From an uncultured Clostridia bacterium (lineage in GTDB: Bacteria; Bacillota; Clostridia; Christensenellales; CAG-917): 38,193 nt of DNA. Each line of letters starts with the position of its first letter. Positions within the stretch are counted from its first letter, which is position 1. The notes below the pieces were generated by a model. That model was not told the origin of the DNA and ran no database searches. It was given only the letters and a program-made list of their open reading frames with translations. Where the stretch lies: the NCBI GenBank assembly GCA_947589635.1, contig CANQCC010000003.1, positions 1 to 38,193 of the forward strand, in the 5' to 3' direction. Positions 29,936 to 37,995 of the stretch are shown here, piece by piece. Both the position numbers and the translations under genes were made by a program.

Positions 29936-31396
29936 GTGGAGAGGACTGCAAAAAGACGAGAATACAATATGACGGAAGGTCCGCTTTTTACAAAGCTGAT
30001 CGCGTTTGCCATTCCTCTAGCGCTGTCGGGCATATTGCAGCTGCTTTTCAACTCCGCCGACCTTGTGGTCATAGGGCAATTTTCAAAGACGGGCACGGAA
30101 TCGCTTGCGGCGGTAAGCTCCAACAACGCGCTGATAAACCTCATCGTCAACGTGTCGATAGGGCTGTCCGTGGGCGCCAACGTCATCATGGCGCACGCGA
30201 TAGGCGCAAATGACTTCGATAGGGCGCAGCGCACTTTGCACACCTCCATATTGCTGTCCATAATCTGCGGCGTGGTCATGGGTATAATAGGCGTATTCAT
30301 GTCGCACACTTTCCTCGTGTGGATGAAGACGGATCCCGCCGTGCTTGAAAAGGCGACGGACTATCTGGGCATATATTTTATGGGTACCCCCGCAAACATA
30401 GTCTACAACTTCGGCGCCGCCATTCTCAGGGCGAAAGGGGATACAAAACGCCCTCTGATATACCTTGCGGCGGCGGGCGTGCTTAACGTAGGCCTCAATC
30501 TGATATTCGTGATATTCGCGGGGCTTGACGTCATGGGAGTCGCGCTTGCGACGATAATTTCGCAATATCTATCAATGGTCCTCGTGCTTGTCGCGCTGAT
30601 GAGGGAGAAGGGCTGTTGCAAACTGACCTGGCGCAAACTCGCGATGAAAAAGAGAGAACTGCTCGATATAGTGCGCGTGGGGCTGCCATCGGGCATACTC
30701 AACTCCTTTTTCGCAATTTCCAACGTGATAATCCAATCAAGCGTGAACGGCTTCGGCGCGGTAGTCATGGCGGGCAACGCTACGGGATCAAGCCTCGAGG
30801 GATACGTGTATACCTCCATGAACGCGGTTTCAAGCACCGCCACCACGTTTGCGGGGCAAAACTACGGCGCAAAAAAGTACGACCGAGTGAACACCGTCAT
30901 GTGGCAATGCATGCTGATAACCACCGCGATAAGCGTCGTCATGGGCGGAGCAATTTTGTTGCTTGGAAAGCCGCTTGCGGCAATCTACTCAAAAGACCCC
31001 GCGGTCATCGCCTTTTCGGTCGAGAGAAACAAAATAATTTTGCCCATCTATTTTGTGTGCGGCATGGTCGAGATCCTCGTGGGCTGTCTGCGCGGCCTCA
31101 ACTTTGCGATAGCGCCCATGATCCCGTCCTTCCTGTGCGTGTGCGTGTTCAGAATAATCTGGGTCTACACCGCTTTCAAAGCCACGCCGACCACGCTGGT
31201 GCTGTATCTCAGCTATCCCATCAGCTGGGTCCTCAACATCGTCATAGACGCCGTGCTGTACGCCGTCTTCTACCGCCGCCTCACCCGCCCAAGCAAAGCC
31301 ATGCTCGGATATATCAAAACCGCGGTCTACCGCCGCGTCCGTGCGACGGAAACAACCTCATCGGAAACCGCAATTTGCACAGAATCCGCGCTTTAA
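29936..31396 (+). CDS. MATE family multidrug/metabolite efflux transporter
   Basis: Cation-coupled (Na+ or H+) exporter in the cytoplasmic membrane. The protein has 486 residues and about twelve hydrophobic helices in two MatE halves. It starts with the family's TEGPLFTKLIAFAIPLALSGILQLLFNSADLVVIG signature region, broken here only by the window's residue rule: TEGPLFTKL then IPLALSGILQ and NSADLVVIG. A conserved AILRAKGDTKRP loop and the second-half FAGQNYGAKKYDRV segment follow. The GTG at 29936 has GGGGAAAG upstream; an ATG eleven codons later is an alternative. Substrate unknown. Confidence 0.93.
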   Translation: MERTAKRREYNMTEGPLFTKLIAFAIPLALSGILQLLFNSADLVVIGQFSKTGTESLAAVSSNNALINLIVNVSIGLSVGANVIMAHAIGANDFDRAQRTLHTSILLSIICGVVMGIIGVFMSHTFLVWMKTDPAVLEKATDYLGIYFMGTPANIVYNFGAAILRAKGDTKRPLIYLAAAGVLNVGLNLIFVIFAGLDVMGVALATIISQYLSMVLVLVALMREKGCCKLTWRKLAMKKRELLDIVRVGLPSGILNSFFAISNVIIQSSVNGFGAVVMAGNATGSSLEGYVYTSMNAVSSTATTFAGQNYGAKKYDRVNTVMWQCMLITTAISVVMGGAILLLGKPLAAIYSKDPAVIAFSVERNKIILPIYFVCGMVEILVGCLRGLNFAIAPMIPSFLCVCVFRIIWVYTAFKATPTTLVLYLSYPISWVLNIVIDAVLYAVFYRRLTRPSKAMLGYIKTAVYRRVRATETTSSETAICTESAL

Positions 31397-31401
31397 TATG
31401 C

Positions 31402-31428
31402 AAAAACGAAGCGTTAAACCTCGTTTTC
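31402..31428 (+). terminator. Weak terminator-like hairpin after the MATE gene
   Basis: AAAACGA and TCGTTTT form a 7-bp stem five bases after the stop. A second hairpin, CGGCGC-ATAC-GCGCCG, follows at 31435-31450. Both lie between convergent genes. Confidence 0.5.
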
Positions 31429-31468
31429 GGTTGGCGGCGCATACGCGCCGAGGTTGGTTTTGATTGGG

Positions 31469-32335
31469 TCAAAGCTCTATAAGTTCATAATCGAGTTCGC
31501 CTATGTTTAGGTCGGCGGCGCAATAGATGGTATGCGTGCCGTTGCGGCTTTCCACTCTTTCAAGGAAGTGTTTTTGTCCGGGGTCGTCCTTCGCGGCGTA
31601 AACGAGGTCTATGCATGCCTTGTCGATCGCGACGGGATCGAGGGAGGCAAGCACGCCGATATCCTTCATGCACGGGTCCTCCGCCACGGCGCAGCAGTCG
31701 CAGTCGACGGACATATTTTTCATGACGTTGATATACGCGGCGTTGTCCTTGAACAGGCGCACTACGGAAGCGGCGGCGTCCGCCATGGACTCCAGAAACT
31801 TGTCGTGGTTGGCGGTCCACATCAGGGCGGGATGGCCCGCGCCGTGGATGTACGCTTTGCCGTGGGAGGAAGCTATGCCGATGGACAGTTGCTTAAGCGC
31901 TCCGCCATATCCGCCCATGGGATGCCCTTTGAAGTGGGACAGCACAAGCAGGCTGTCATAGTTAAGCAGGTTTTTGCCCACATAGTTCTTTTTTATCACC
32001 TTGCCGTCCGGGATCTCCAGTACGGCGTCGGGGCCTTCCGCGTCCAGCAGGTCGAAGTCGAAGACGGTGCTCCAGCCGTGTTTTTCAATGGTTTTCAAGT
32101 GCTTTTTGGTGGTGTTGCGCTGCCCGTCATAGGCGGTATTGCACTCCACGACCACGCCGCCGACATAGTCCACGATAGGCTTGAAAAATTCCGGATGCAG
32201 GAAGTTCTGATTGCCCACCTCGCCCGAGTGCACTTTTACGGCAACCTTCCCGGGAAGCTCTTTGCCGAGCGCCTTATAAAGCCTCAAAACGCTTTGAGGG
32301 GTGATCTCCCTTGTAAAATAAACTTTCGCCGCCAT
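31469..32335 (-). CDS. DUF362 domain-containing protein
   Basis: A 288-residue protein from the ATG at 32335, with GGAGG six bases upstream; the frame is open six codons further. It has the DUF362 landmarks VAVKVHSGEVGN, VVVECNTAYDG, LLVLSHFKGHPMGGYGGALKQLSIG, and a Cys-rich DCDCCAVAEDPC stretch leading to DIGVLASLDPVAIDKACIDL. There is no added ferredoxin domain, unlike many fused members. The family is widespread in anaerobes but its function is uncertain, with iron-sulfur or metal binding suggested by the conserved Cys residues. Probably a single-gene transcript. Confidence 0.9.
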   Translation of the reverse strand: MAAKVYFTREITPQSVLRLYKALGKELPGKVAVKVHSGEVGNQNFLHPEFFKPIVDYVGGVVVECNTAYDGQRNTTKKHLKTIEKHGWSTVFDFDLLDAEGPDAVLEIPDGKVIKKNYVGKNLLNYDSLLVLSHFKGHPMGGYGGALKQLSIGIASSHGKAYIHGAGHPALMWTANHDKFLESMADAAASVVRLFKDNAAYINVMKNMSVDCDCCAVAEDPCMKDIGVLASLDPVAIDKACIDLVYAAKDDPGQKHFLERVESRNGTHTIYCAADLNIGELDYELIEL

Positions 32336-32365
32336 AAAAACCTCCAAAATCAAATGTACATAACA

Positions 32366-32394
32366 ATGATAATATATTTTTCGCCCGTTTTCAA
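32366..32394 (-). promoter_or_regulatory. Promoter of the DUF362 gene
   Basis: On the minus strand TTGAAA (32389-32394), 17 bp, TATCAT (32366-32371). The -10 ends about 30 bp before the ATG. Confidence 0.6.
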
Positions 32395-32419
32395 GCGGAA
32401 ATTGCGCTTCGAGGGCAAG

Positions 32420-32448
32420 TTGCGGATATATAAATATAATAATATAAA
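32420..32448 (+). promoter_or_regulatory. Promoter of the trkH-trkA operon
   Basis: TTGCGG (32420-32425), 17 bp, TATAAA (32443-32448). It predicts a leader of about 145 nt before trkH. Confidence 0.5.
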
Positions 32449-32514
32449 CTTAAATTTATTTCAATATAAAATATGGGCTTTCATAGGGGGACTATTATCG
32501 CCGGCGCAGGCTGC

Positions 32515-32573
32515 CGTCTTTATGCAATCTTAATGCGAGAGGCGTCATCTTTATGCTCATTTAATACGCGGAG
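32515..32573 (+). repeat. Two imperfect direct repeats in the trkH leader
   Basis: Units at 32515-32542 and 32543-32573 both read CGTC, then TCTTTATGC or CTTTATGC, then ATCTTAATGCG or ATTTAATACGCG, then GAG. They are adjacent and differ by a few substitutions and small gaps. Confidence 0.5.
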
Positions 32574-32575
32574 TG

Positions 32576-32587
32576 CGATAATTATCG
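32576..32587. promoter_or_regulatory. 12-bp perfect palindrome before the trkH ribosome binding site
   Basis: CGATAATTATCG is self-complementary and ends 13 bp before the trkH ATG. It may be an operator or form a small hairpin near the ribosome binding site. Confidence 0.35.
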
Positions 32588-32600
32588 AAAACGAGGGGAT

Positions 32601-33920
32601 ATGAAGGGCATACTCAAAAGACTTACAAGCGCGCAGGTCATAGCCATCGGCTTTGCCGCCGCAATACTTATAGGCACGCTGTTGCTGCTGCTGCCTTTCG
32701 CGACGAGAAGCGGCAAGTGCGCCGGTTTTATGAATGCGTTTTTTACCTCCACGTCCGCGATGTGCGTTACGGGGCTTGTCGTGCAGGACACCTCGACGTA
32801 CTGGTCGGCGTTTGGGCAGGTGATCATCCTCATACTAATTCAGATAGGCGGCATGGGGGTCGTGTCGTTTGCGGCGCTCATCTCGTTGCTTGCGCGCAGG
32901 CGCATAGGCCTTCTCGAGCGCAGCACTCTTCAGGAGGCGATCTCCGCGCCCACGATAGGCGGCGTGGTGCGCCTTACGGGATTTGTGCTTATCTTCACCG
33001 CCATAATGGAGTTTTTGGGCTTTATAATGTTGCTCCCCGCGTTTTGCAAGCAGTTTGGCGCGATAGGGATATGGTACAGTCTTTTTCACTCCGTCTCGGC
33101 GTTTTGCAACGCGGGCTTCGACATAGTGGGCGAGGGTTATTCCTCTCTCACGGCGTATGCCGCAAATCCCCTGATCAACATAACGATAGTCATTCTGATA
33201 GTCGTCGGCGGCATAGGCTTCACCACCGTTTACGACATAGTCAAGCACCGCCATCACCTTGGCGCCTACAGCCTGCAGAGCAAAGTAGTGCTGATAACAA
33301 ACGCCTTTTTGCTTGTGTTGCCCGCGCTTTACCTGTTCTTCTTTGAGTTCAAGGGCATGCCCGCGGGAGAGCGCGCCTGGGTGGCCATATTCCAATCCGT
33401 CACGACAAGGACGGCGGGTTTTAATACCGCGGACCTCACCTTGCTTAACGACAGAGGCAAATCGCTTATGATATTTTTAATGCTTGTAGGCGGCTCCCCG
33501 GGGTCTACGGCAGGCGGCATGAAGACGACTACTCTTGCTGCGCTTGTCATCACCGCGGCGTCCGTGTTCAGGCGCAAGGACTATACAAAGTGCCTCAATC
33601 GTCGTCTCAGGGACGACACGGTAAAAAACTCCATCGCCATACTGATCCTTTACTTCTCGCTGTTCTTCGTGGGCGGCATGGCGATAAGCGCAATAGACGA
33701 CAGACCTCTTATCGATTGCCTGTTCGAGGCCGCCTCCGCCGTCGGCACGGTAGGGCTGTCGCTTACGGGTACGGCGACGCTGTCCGTCGGGTCGCAGGTC
33801 ATACTCGCGCTGCTTATGTATCTGGGCAGAGTGGGCGCGCTCACGCTTGTGTTCGCCGCGTTCACCTCAAGAAATAACGTTGCCGCTAAGCCTCCGGAAG
33901 AGAAGCTTACGGTAGGATAA
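32601..33920 (+). CDS. trkH: Potassium uptake channel subunit TrkH/KtrB
   Basis: Membrane channel that moves K+ into the cell together with its cytoplasmic RCK partner. The 439-residue protein has four M1-P-M2 repeats with selectivity-filter segments SAMCVTGL, SAFCNAGFD, VTTRTAGFN and SAVGTVGLS. The third repeat is followed by the Gly-rich loop MLVGGSPGSTAGGMKTTT. Length and loops fit the KtrB type. GAGGGG precedes the ATG. trkA follows after 8 bp, forming one transport system. Confidence 0.95.
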   Translation: MKGILKRLTSAQVIAIGFAAAILIGTLLLLLPFATRSGKCAGFMNAFFTSTSAMCVTGLVVQDTSTYWSAFGQVIILILIQIGGMGVVSFAALISLLARRRIGLLERSTLQEAISAPTIGGVVRLTGFVLIFTAIMEFLGFIMLLPAFCKQFGAIGIWYSLFHSVSAFCNAGFDIVGEGYSSLTAYAANPLINITIVILIVVGGIGFTTVYDIVKHRHHLGAYSLQSKVVLITNAFLLVLPALYLFFFEFKGMPAGERAWVAIFQSVTTRTAGFNTADLTLLNDRGKSLMIFLMLVGGSPGSTAGGMKTTTLAALVITAASVFRRKDYTKCLNRRLRDDTVKNSIAILILYFSLFFVGGMAISAIDDRPLIDCLFEAASAVGTVGLSLTGTATLSVGSQVILALLMYLGRVGALTLVFAAFTSRNNVAAKPPEEKLTVG

Positions 33921-33928
33921 GGAGAAAT

Positions 33929-34576
33929 ATGAAAAACATCTTGCTTATAGGGCTCGGCCGTTTCGGACGGCACATCGCGGAGGAGTTAAACCGCATGGGA
34001 CATCGCATAATGGCGGTCGACAGCGACGAAAACAGGGTCAACGCCGTGCTTGCCTACGCCTCCAACGCGCAGATAGGCGACAGCACGGATCGCGCTTTTC
34101 TCACCTCGCTCGGCGTGGACAACTATGACGCGGCGATAGTCGCGATCGGCGACGATTTTCAAAGCTCTCTCGAGACCACGTCCCTGCTTAAGGAGCTTGG
34201 CGCAAGGCACGTGATATCCCGCGCGGCGACTGAAGTGCATGAAAAATTTCTGCTCCGCAACGGCGCCGACGAGGTCGTCTATCCCGAAAAGGAGCTCGCG
34301 CGCTGGACGGCGGTCAGATGCACCTCGGATCACATCCTCGACTACATCCCGATAGACGGCGACATCTCCATATTTGAGACCACCGTCCCCGACGGCTGGA
34401 AGGGCAAGAGCATAATAGCCCTCGACGTGCGCCGCCGCTACGGCATAAACATAATAGGCCTCAAGAAAAACGGCGCCATAGAACTCGGCATAAACCCCGA
34501 GACCTTGCTCGACGGGGATATGTCCCTGTATATGGTAGGCGACATCAAGGCGATAAAGAAGTGCCTGCACTTCTAA
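33929..34576 (+). CDS. trkA: Potassium channel regulatory subunit TrkA/KtrA (RCK)
   Basis: Cytoplasmic gating ring protein that binds nucleotides and controls the TrkH/KtrB channel. The 215-residue protein has an RCK_N Rossmann fold with GLGRFGRHIA at residues 8-17 and Asp31 of VDSDE as the probable ribose contact, then a C-terminal RCK_C domain. In relatives RCK_C can bind c-di-AMP; this cannot be judged here. AAGGAG lies before the ATG. Confidence 0.94.
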   Translation: MKNILLIGLGRFGRHIAEELNRMGHRIMAVDSDENRVNAVLAYASNAQIGDSTDRAFLTSLGVDNYDAAIVAIGDDFQSSLETTSLLKELGARHVISRAATEVHEKFLLRNGADEVVYPEKELARWTAVRCTSDHILDYIPIDGDISIFETTVPDGWKGKSIIALDVRRRYGINIIGLKKNGAIELGINPETLLDGDMSLYMVGDIKAIKKCLHF

Positions 34577-34586
34577 GGAGGCCGAT

Positions 34587-34928
34587 ATGAAGCGCCACGA
34601 CAACGTAATAGACGTCGACGTAGACGACAACGAACTTGTAAGGGCGCTTGCGGAGCTCCCCGACAGATGCAGAAGCCTCAATCCGTTTTTGCGCTGTACC
34701 GTCAGTTACGCTCCCGCAAGCGAGATCCCCCCGAGACTTCGTCGCCGCATAAGCGATATCGCCGTGCTTTCGGGGGCGGAGACTCCGCGCGGAGTCAAGT
34801 GCGTGTCCGTCGCGGGAAGACGCGTCATGTACGGCGCCAAAGAGGCGAACGATCCCAAGATCGGATGGATTTTGGACATTATTATCGATCTTTTGAATAA
34901 TTTTTCGTGCGTCGGCGCCAAAGTGTGA
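34587..34928 (+). CDS. Hypothetical protein between trkA and the sensor kinase gene
   Basis: A 113-residue protein of no family I recognise. It has an acidic start (DNVIDVDVDDNE), an Arg-rich middle with RLRRRISD, a short beta-like part VKCVSVAGRRVMYGAK, and a hydrophobic C-terminal helix WILDIIIDLLNNF. The strong AAGGAGG ribosome binding site 7 bases before the ATG, and only 10 bp from trkA, support a real co-transcribed gene. Its last codons contain the promoter-like element for the next gene. Confidence 0.75.
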   Translation: MKRHDNVIDVDVDDNELVRALAELPDRCRSLNPFLRCTVSYAPASEIPPRLRRRISDIAVLSGAETPRGVKCVSVAGRRVMYGAKEANDPKIGWILDIIIDLLNNFSCVGAKV

Positions 34929-34934
34929 TATAAT
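34926..34934 (+). promoter_or_regulatory. Extended -10 promoter for the kdpD-like gene, probably leaderless
   Basis: TGATATAAT is a perfect extended -10 element ending 6 bases before the ATG at 34941. No convincing -35 is present. The start site would coincide with the start codon. Confidence 0.5.
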
Positions 34935-34940
34935 TTCGTT

Positions 34941-35528
34941 ATGGACGTCATGACGGAACAAAATTCACGCGTGCAGGAGCACATCCTTGTCTGCCTTTCT
35001 TCCGCCCCTTCCAACGCGAGCATAATCCGCACCGCCGCGCAGATGGCAAAGGCATACGGCGGGAGGTTCACCGCGCTTTTTGTTGAGACGGCAAATTTTT
35101 CTAAGGCAACTCCCGCGGACAAAGCCCGCCTTGCGGAACACATCGAGCTTGCCAAAAGCCTTGACGCGGAGATCGAGACTGTTTTCGGCGACGACATCGC
35201 CTATCAGATCGCGCGATTTTCCGAAGAGGCGGGAATTACCAAACTTGTCATAGGCAGAAGCACTTTTACAAAGCGGCGCCTCTTTTCAAGATCCAACCTC
35301 ATCGACAGCCTTCTTTCGTACGCGCCCGAAGTGGAGATCCACATAATCCCCGACAAAAACGCCGACGCGCCCTACGTCCCCAAAAGATCGGGCGGCGGGT
35401 GGCTTAAAATTTTGATAAACGCGGGCATAAGCCTTGCGATACTCGGCGTGGCGACGCTGCTTTGTTACCTCTTTCAACGCCTCGGCTTTGCGGACGCCAA
35501 CATGATCATGGTCTCGGCGTGCTTGTGA
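34941..35528 (+). CDS. kdpD: KdpD-like sensor, N-terminal fragment (frameshifted)
   Basis: First half of a KdpD-like histidine kinase. Residues of about 12-130 are the UspA-like domain of KdpD (HILVCLSSAPSNASIIRTAA, ALFVET, VIGRSTF). A first membrane helix of the DUF4118 sensor region follows (about 153-173). The usual KdpD N-terminal ATP-binding sensor domain, with its Walker-type loop, is absent: the gene starts directly with the UspA-like part. The frame ends at a TGA after ...ANMIMVSACL, where relatives read on with a LGVL-type helix. That missing sequence is found in the overlapping frame, so this is a frameshifted gene. No Shine-Dalgarno sequence is seen; a second ATG is three codons in. 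Confidence 0.8.
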   Translation: MDVMTEQNSRVQEHILVCLSSAPSNASIIRTAAQMAKAYGGRFTALFVETANFSKATPADKARLAEHIELAKSLDAEIETVFGDDIAYQIARFSEEAGITKLVIGRSTFTKRRLFSRSNLIDSLLSYAPEVEIHIIPDKNADAPYVPKRSGGGWLKILINAGISLAILGVATLLCYLFQRLGFADANMIMVSACL

Positions 35529-36886
35529 CTTCGGTCGCGACGTCAAGCATAGCGTTCAGTCTGTTGTCCTCTCTGGCGGGAGTGCTGCTCTTCAATTTTT
35601 TGTTCACGGTGCCGCGCTTTTCGCTTACGGCGTACGGCACGGGATACCCGGTGACCTTCCTCATAATGTTTATCACCGCGGGCGTATCCGGACTGCTCGC
35701 GCAGAGGTACAGAAGCCAGGCGAGCGGCTCGCACAAAACCGCTCATCGTTTGAAACTTCTGCTTGACACAAACAAGCTGTTGCTCAGCGAGACGGACGGG
35801 GACAAGATCCTAACTCTTGCGGCAGGGCAGTTAAAGAAACTGTTTAAGGCGGACGTCATAATCTTCGACGCGGACATGAACGTAAAGTATTTCCCCGCCG
35901 ATACGACAAAACCCGCTGTTTATGACCTCGAAACAGAAAGAAAAAGTGCCGAATTTGTGATAAACGGCAGTCAAGCTCCCGCCGAAAAGGCAGAGGCAAA
36001 ACCCAAGTTTTTCTATCTTCCTCTCAGGGTGGAAGACAAATGTTTCGGCGCGATAGGGATCCCCGACGACGCGCTTGGAGCCTTTGACAGGGACACGTTT
36101 ATGTCCGTCGCGCTTGAATGCGCGCTCGCGCTCGCCAACGAGCAGAACAGGCGGGAGAAGGAAAAAGTCGCCATAGTCGCAAGCAACGAACAATTGAGGG
36201 CGAACATACTTCGCTCCATATCTCACGATCTGCGCACGCCGTTGACGTCCATTTCCGGGGGCGCCGCCAACCTGCTTGAAAACGGGGATAAGCTTGACGA
36301 GGAGACAAGAAAAAGTTTGCTCCGGGACATCGTCAAGGAGTCCGAAAGGCTTTCCGAGCTTGTGGAAAACGTGCTTGCCTCCACGCGCATGGAGGACGGC
36401 GAATTTAAGTTGCGCCTCTCCGACGAGCTGATAGGCGACATCGCCGACGCCGCGGTAAACTACTGCTCCAAGAGGACGGAAGGGCGCTCGCTCTCGCTGG
36501 TTTCGGACGAAGGCATGTGCTTCGTAAGCGCGGACGCCAAGTTGATAGTGCAGGTTATCGTCAACCTTATAGACAACGCGATAAAGTATACGCCCGCCGG
36601 CTCGCACATCGAGGTGAGAGTGGAAGACGTCGGCAACAATGTGCGCGTAAGCGTGGCGGACGACGGCTACGGCGTGGCGGAAGAGGATAAACCCCACATC
36701 TTCGAAAAGTTTTTCAGAGGGACAAACGGCATATCGGACAGCAGGCGCTCGCTCGGGCTCGGGCTGTACCTCTGCAAGGCGATAATCGAGGCGCACGGCG
36801 GCGCCATCCGCCTCGAGGACAACGTGCCTCACGGCGCAAAATTCGTATTCGAACTTGCTAAAAAGGAGATAAAGATAAATGAATAA
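35519..36886 (+). CDS. kdpD: KdpD-like sensor histidine kinase, C-terminal fragment
   Basis: Second half of the broken kinase. The homologous reading begins at CTC GGC GTG (35513) and continues through DUF4118 membrane helices (LLSSLAGVLLFNFLFTVPRFSLTAYG), a GAF-like region, and the kinase core: H-box SISHDLRTPL with His at 36224, N-box VNLIDNAIKYTP, DDGYGVAEE, FEKFFRG and GLGLYLCKAI. All catalytic boxes are intact. The first in-frame GTG in the homologous part is at 35519 and has no ribosome binding site; reinitiation after the upstream stop, or an assembly error joining both parts, are the alternatives. The stop overlaps the kdpE start by 8 bp. Confidence 0.8.
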   Translation: MLVTSVATSSIAFSLLSSLAGVLLFNFLFTVPRFSLTAYGTGYPVTFLIMFITAGVSGLLAQRYRSQASGSHKTAHRLKLLLDTNKLLLSETDGDKILTLAAGQLKKLFKADVIIFDADMNVKYFPADTTKPAVYDLETERKSAEFVINGSQAPAEKAEAKPKFFYLPLRVEDKCFGAIGIPDDALGAFDRDTFMSVALECALALANEQNRREKEKVAIVASNEQLRANILRSISHDLRTPLTSISGGAANLLENGDKLDEETRKSLLRDIVKESERLSELVENVLASTRMEDGEFKLRLSDELIGDIADAAVNYCSKRTEGRSLSLVSDEGMCFVSADAKLIVQVIVNLIDNAIKYTPAGSHIEVRVEDVGNNVRVSVADDGYGVAEEDKPHIFEKFFRGTNGISDSRRSLGLGLYLCKAIIEAHGGAIRLEDNVPHGAKFVFELAKKEIKINE

Positions 36887-37571
36887 ACCGCTCATTCTTG
36901 TCGTTGAGGACGATCCCTCCGTGCGCAACCTGATCGCCACTACCCTAAAAGCCAACGATTTTGGCTATATTTTGGCGGAGAGCGGTTCGGACGGCGCGGC
37001 GCAGGCGGCGACGCACAATCCCGATATAATCCTGCTCGACCTCGGCCTCCCCGACATTGACGGCATAGAGGTTATAAAACAGGTGCGCGGCTGGGCGATC
37101 ACTCCCATCATCGTCATAAGCGCGCGCAGCGAAGACTCCGACAAGATCGCGGCGCTCGACGCGGGCGCGGACGACTATTTGACCAAACCCTTTTCGGTGG
37201 AGGAATTGCTCGCTCGCCTGCGCGCTACCCAGCGCCGCCTCGCCTATACAAGCAGCGCCTCCTCAACTTCCGTATTTGAAAACGGCGGACTCAGAATAGA
37301 CTACGCCGCAGGCTGCGCCTCCCTCGACGGCGAGGAGCTCCACCTGACCTCCATCGAGTATAAATTGCTCTGCCTGCTCGCGCAAAACGTGGGCAAAGTC
37401 CTCACCCATAAGTTCATCACCACAAACGTCTGGGGCAGCAGCTGGGATAACGATATCGCCTCCCTGCGCGTCTTTATGGCCACCCTCCGCAAAAAACTCG
37501 AGAGCGCCGACAAAGAAAGACAATATATCCAAACCCATATCGGCGTCGGCTACCGCATGGTCAGGTTGTAA
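36879..37571 (+). CDS. kdpE: Response regulator KdpE-like (OmpR family)
   Basis: Transcription factor partner of the preceding kinase. The 230-residue protein has a receiver domain with Asp11/Asp12, the phosphoacceptor Asp54 in LLDLGLP, Ser81 and Lys103 in LTKPF, then an OmpR-type winged helix (about 133-228) with LTSIEYKLLCLL and SLRVFMATLRKKLE. It ends in the QTHIGVGYRMV typical of KdpE. AAGGAG is within the kinase gene's last codons. No kdpFABC genes are in the window, so the trk genes just upstream are the likely target. Confidence 0.93.
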   Translation: MNKPLILVVEDDPSVRNLIATTLKANDFGYILAESGSDGAAQAATHNPDIILLDLGLPDIDGIEVIKQVRGWAITPIIVISARSEDSDKIAALDAGADDYLTKPFSVEELLARLRATQRRLAYTSSASSTSVFENGGLRIDYAAGCASLDGEELHLTSIEYKLLCLLAQNVGKVLTHKFITTNVWGSSWDNDIASLRVFMATLRKKLESADKERQYIQTHIGVGYRMVRL

Positions 37572-37635
37572 ATGGCTTTGGATATACGCGCGGCTGCTCG
37601 CCCCGCTTACAATTTGCAAAGGAATGTTATTTTGT

Positions 37636-37675
37636 ACGGCGTCCCACCCTCGCTTTCGCTCGGTAGGGACGCCGT
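37636..37675 (+). terminator. Terminator after kdpE
   Basis: ACGGCGTCCC pairs perfectly with GGGACGCCGT around a 20-base loop containing CTCGCTTTCGCTCGG; TTTAATTATT follows. A related weaker hairpin (CGGCG / CGCCG, same inner core) is at 37694-37733. Confidence 0.75.
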
Positions 37676-37797
37676 TTAATTATTATTTATGTACGGCGCT
37701 CCGCTCCGCGCTTTCGCTCGGAACGAAACGCCGATATGTTATTATTTATGCAGGGCTCCTCGCACCGCGTTCATGTGGGCTCCTCGCCCACACCTCG

Positions 37798-37820
37798 GCA
37801 AAGGGCGTTACGCCCTTTGC
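37798..37820. repeat. Perfect 10-bp hairpin
   Basis: GCAAAGGGCG, loop TTA, CGCCCTTTGC. No U tract follows, so it is not a standard terminator. Confidence 0.7.
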
Positions 37821-37888
37821 AAACCCGTGCTAAAAACGCGAGCTCGGCAAATCCTTGCCTTCCCTTGCGTTTTTGGGTTGGTAAATGG

Positions 37889-37995
37889 TCATAACTCCTG
37901 CGGGAAACTTTGATTTTTGCGTTTGCGAAGTCTGAACGTGACGTAAACTATGTCATGCAGGAGTTATAGTAACGCTCGCCGGGCCGGAGTTATGA
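37889..37995. repeat. One arm with two competing complementary arms
   Basis: ATAACTCCTGC (37891-37901) is complementary to GCAGGAGTTAT (37957-37967, 11 bp). The overlapping TCATAACTCC (37889-37898) is also complementary to GGAGTTATGA (37986-37995, 10 bp). The two pairings exclude each other. Confidence 0.55.

Noticed and set aside
32449-32600. c-di-AMP (ydaO) riboswitch before trkH
   Set aside because: The conserved GGGGAACC-type core and the required length are not present.
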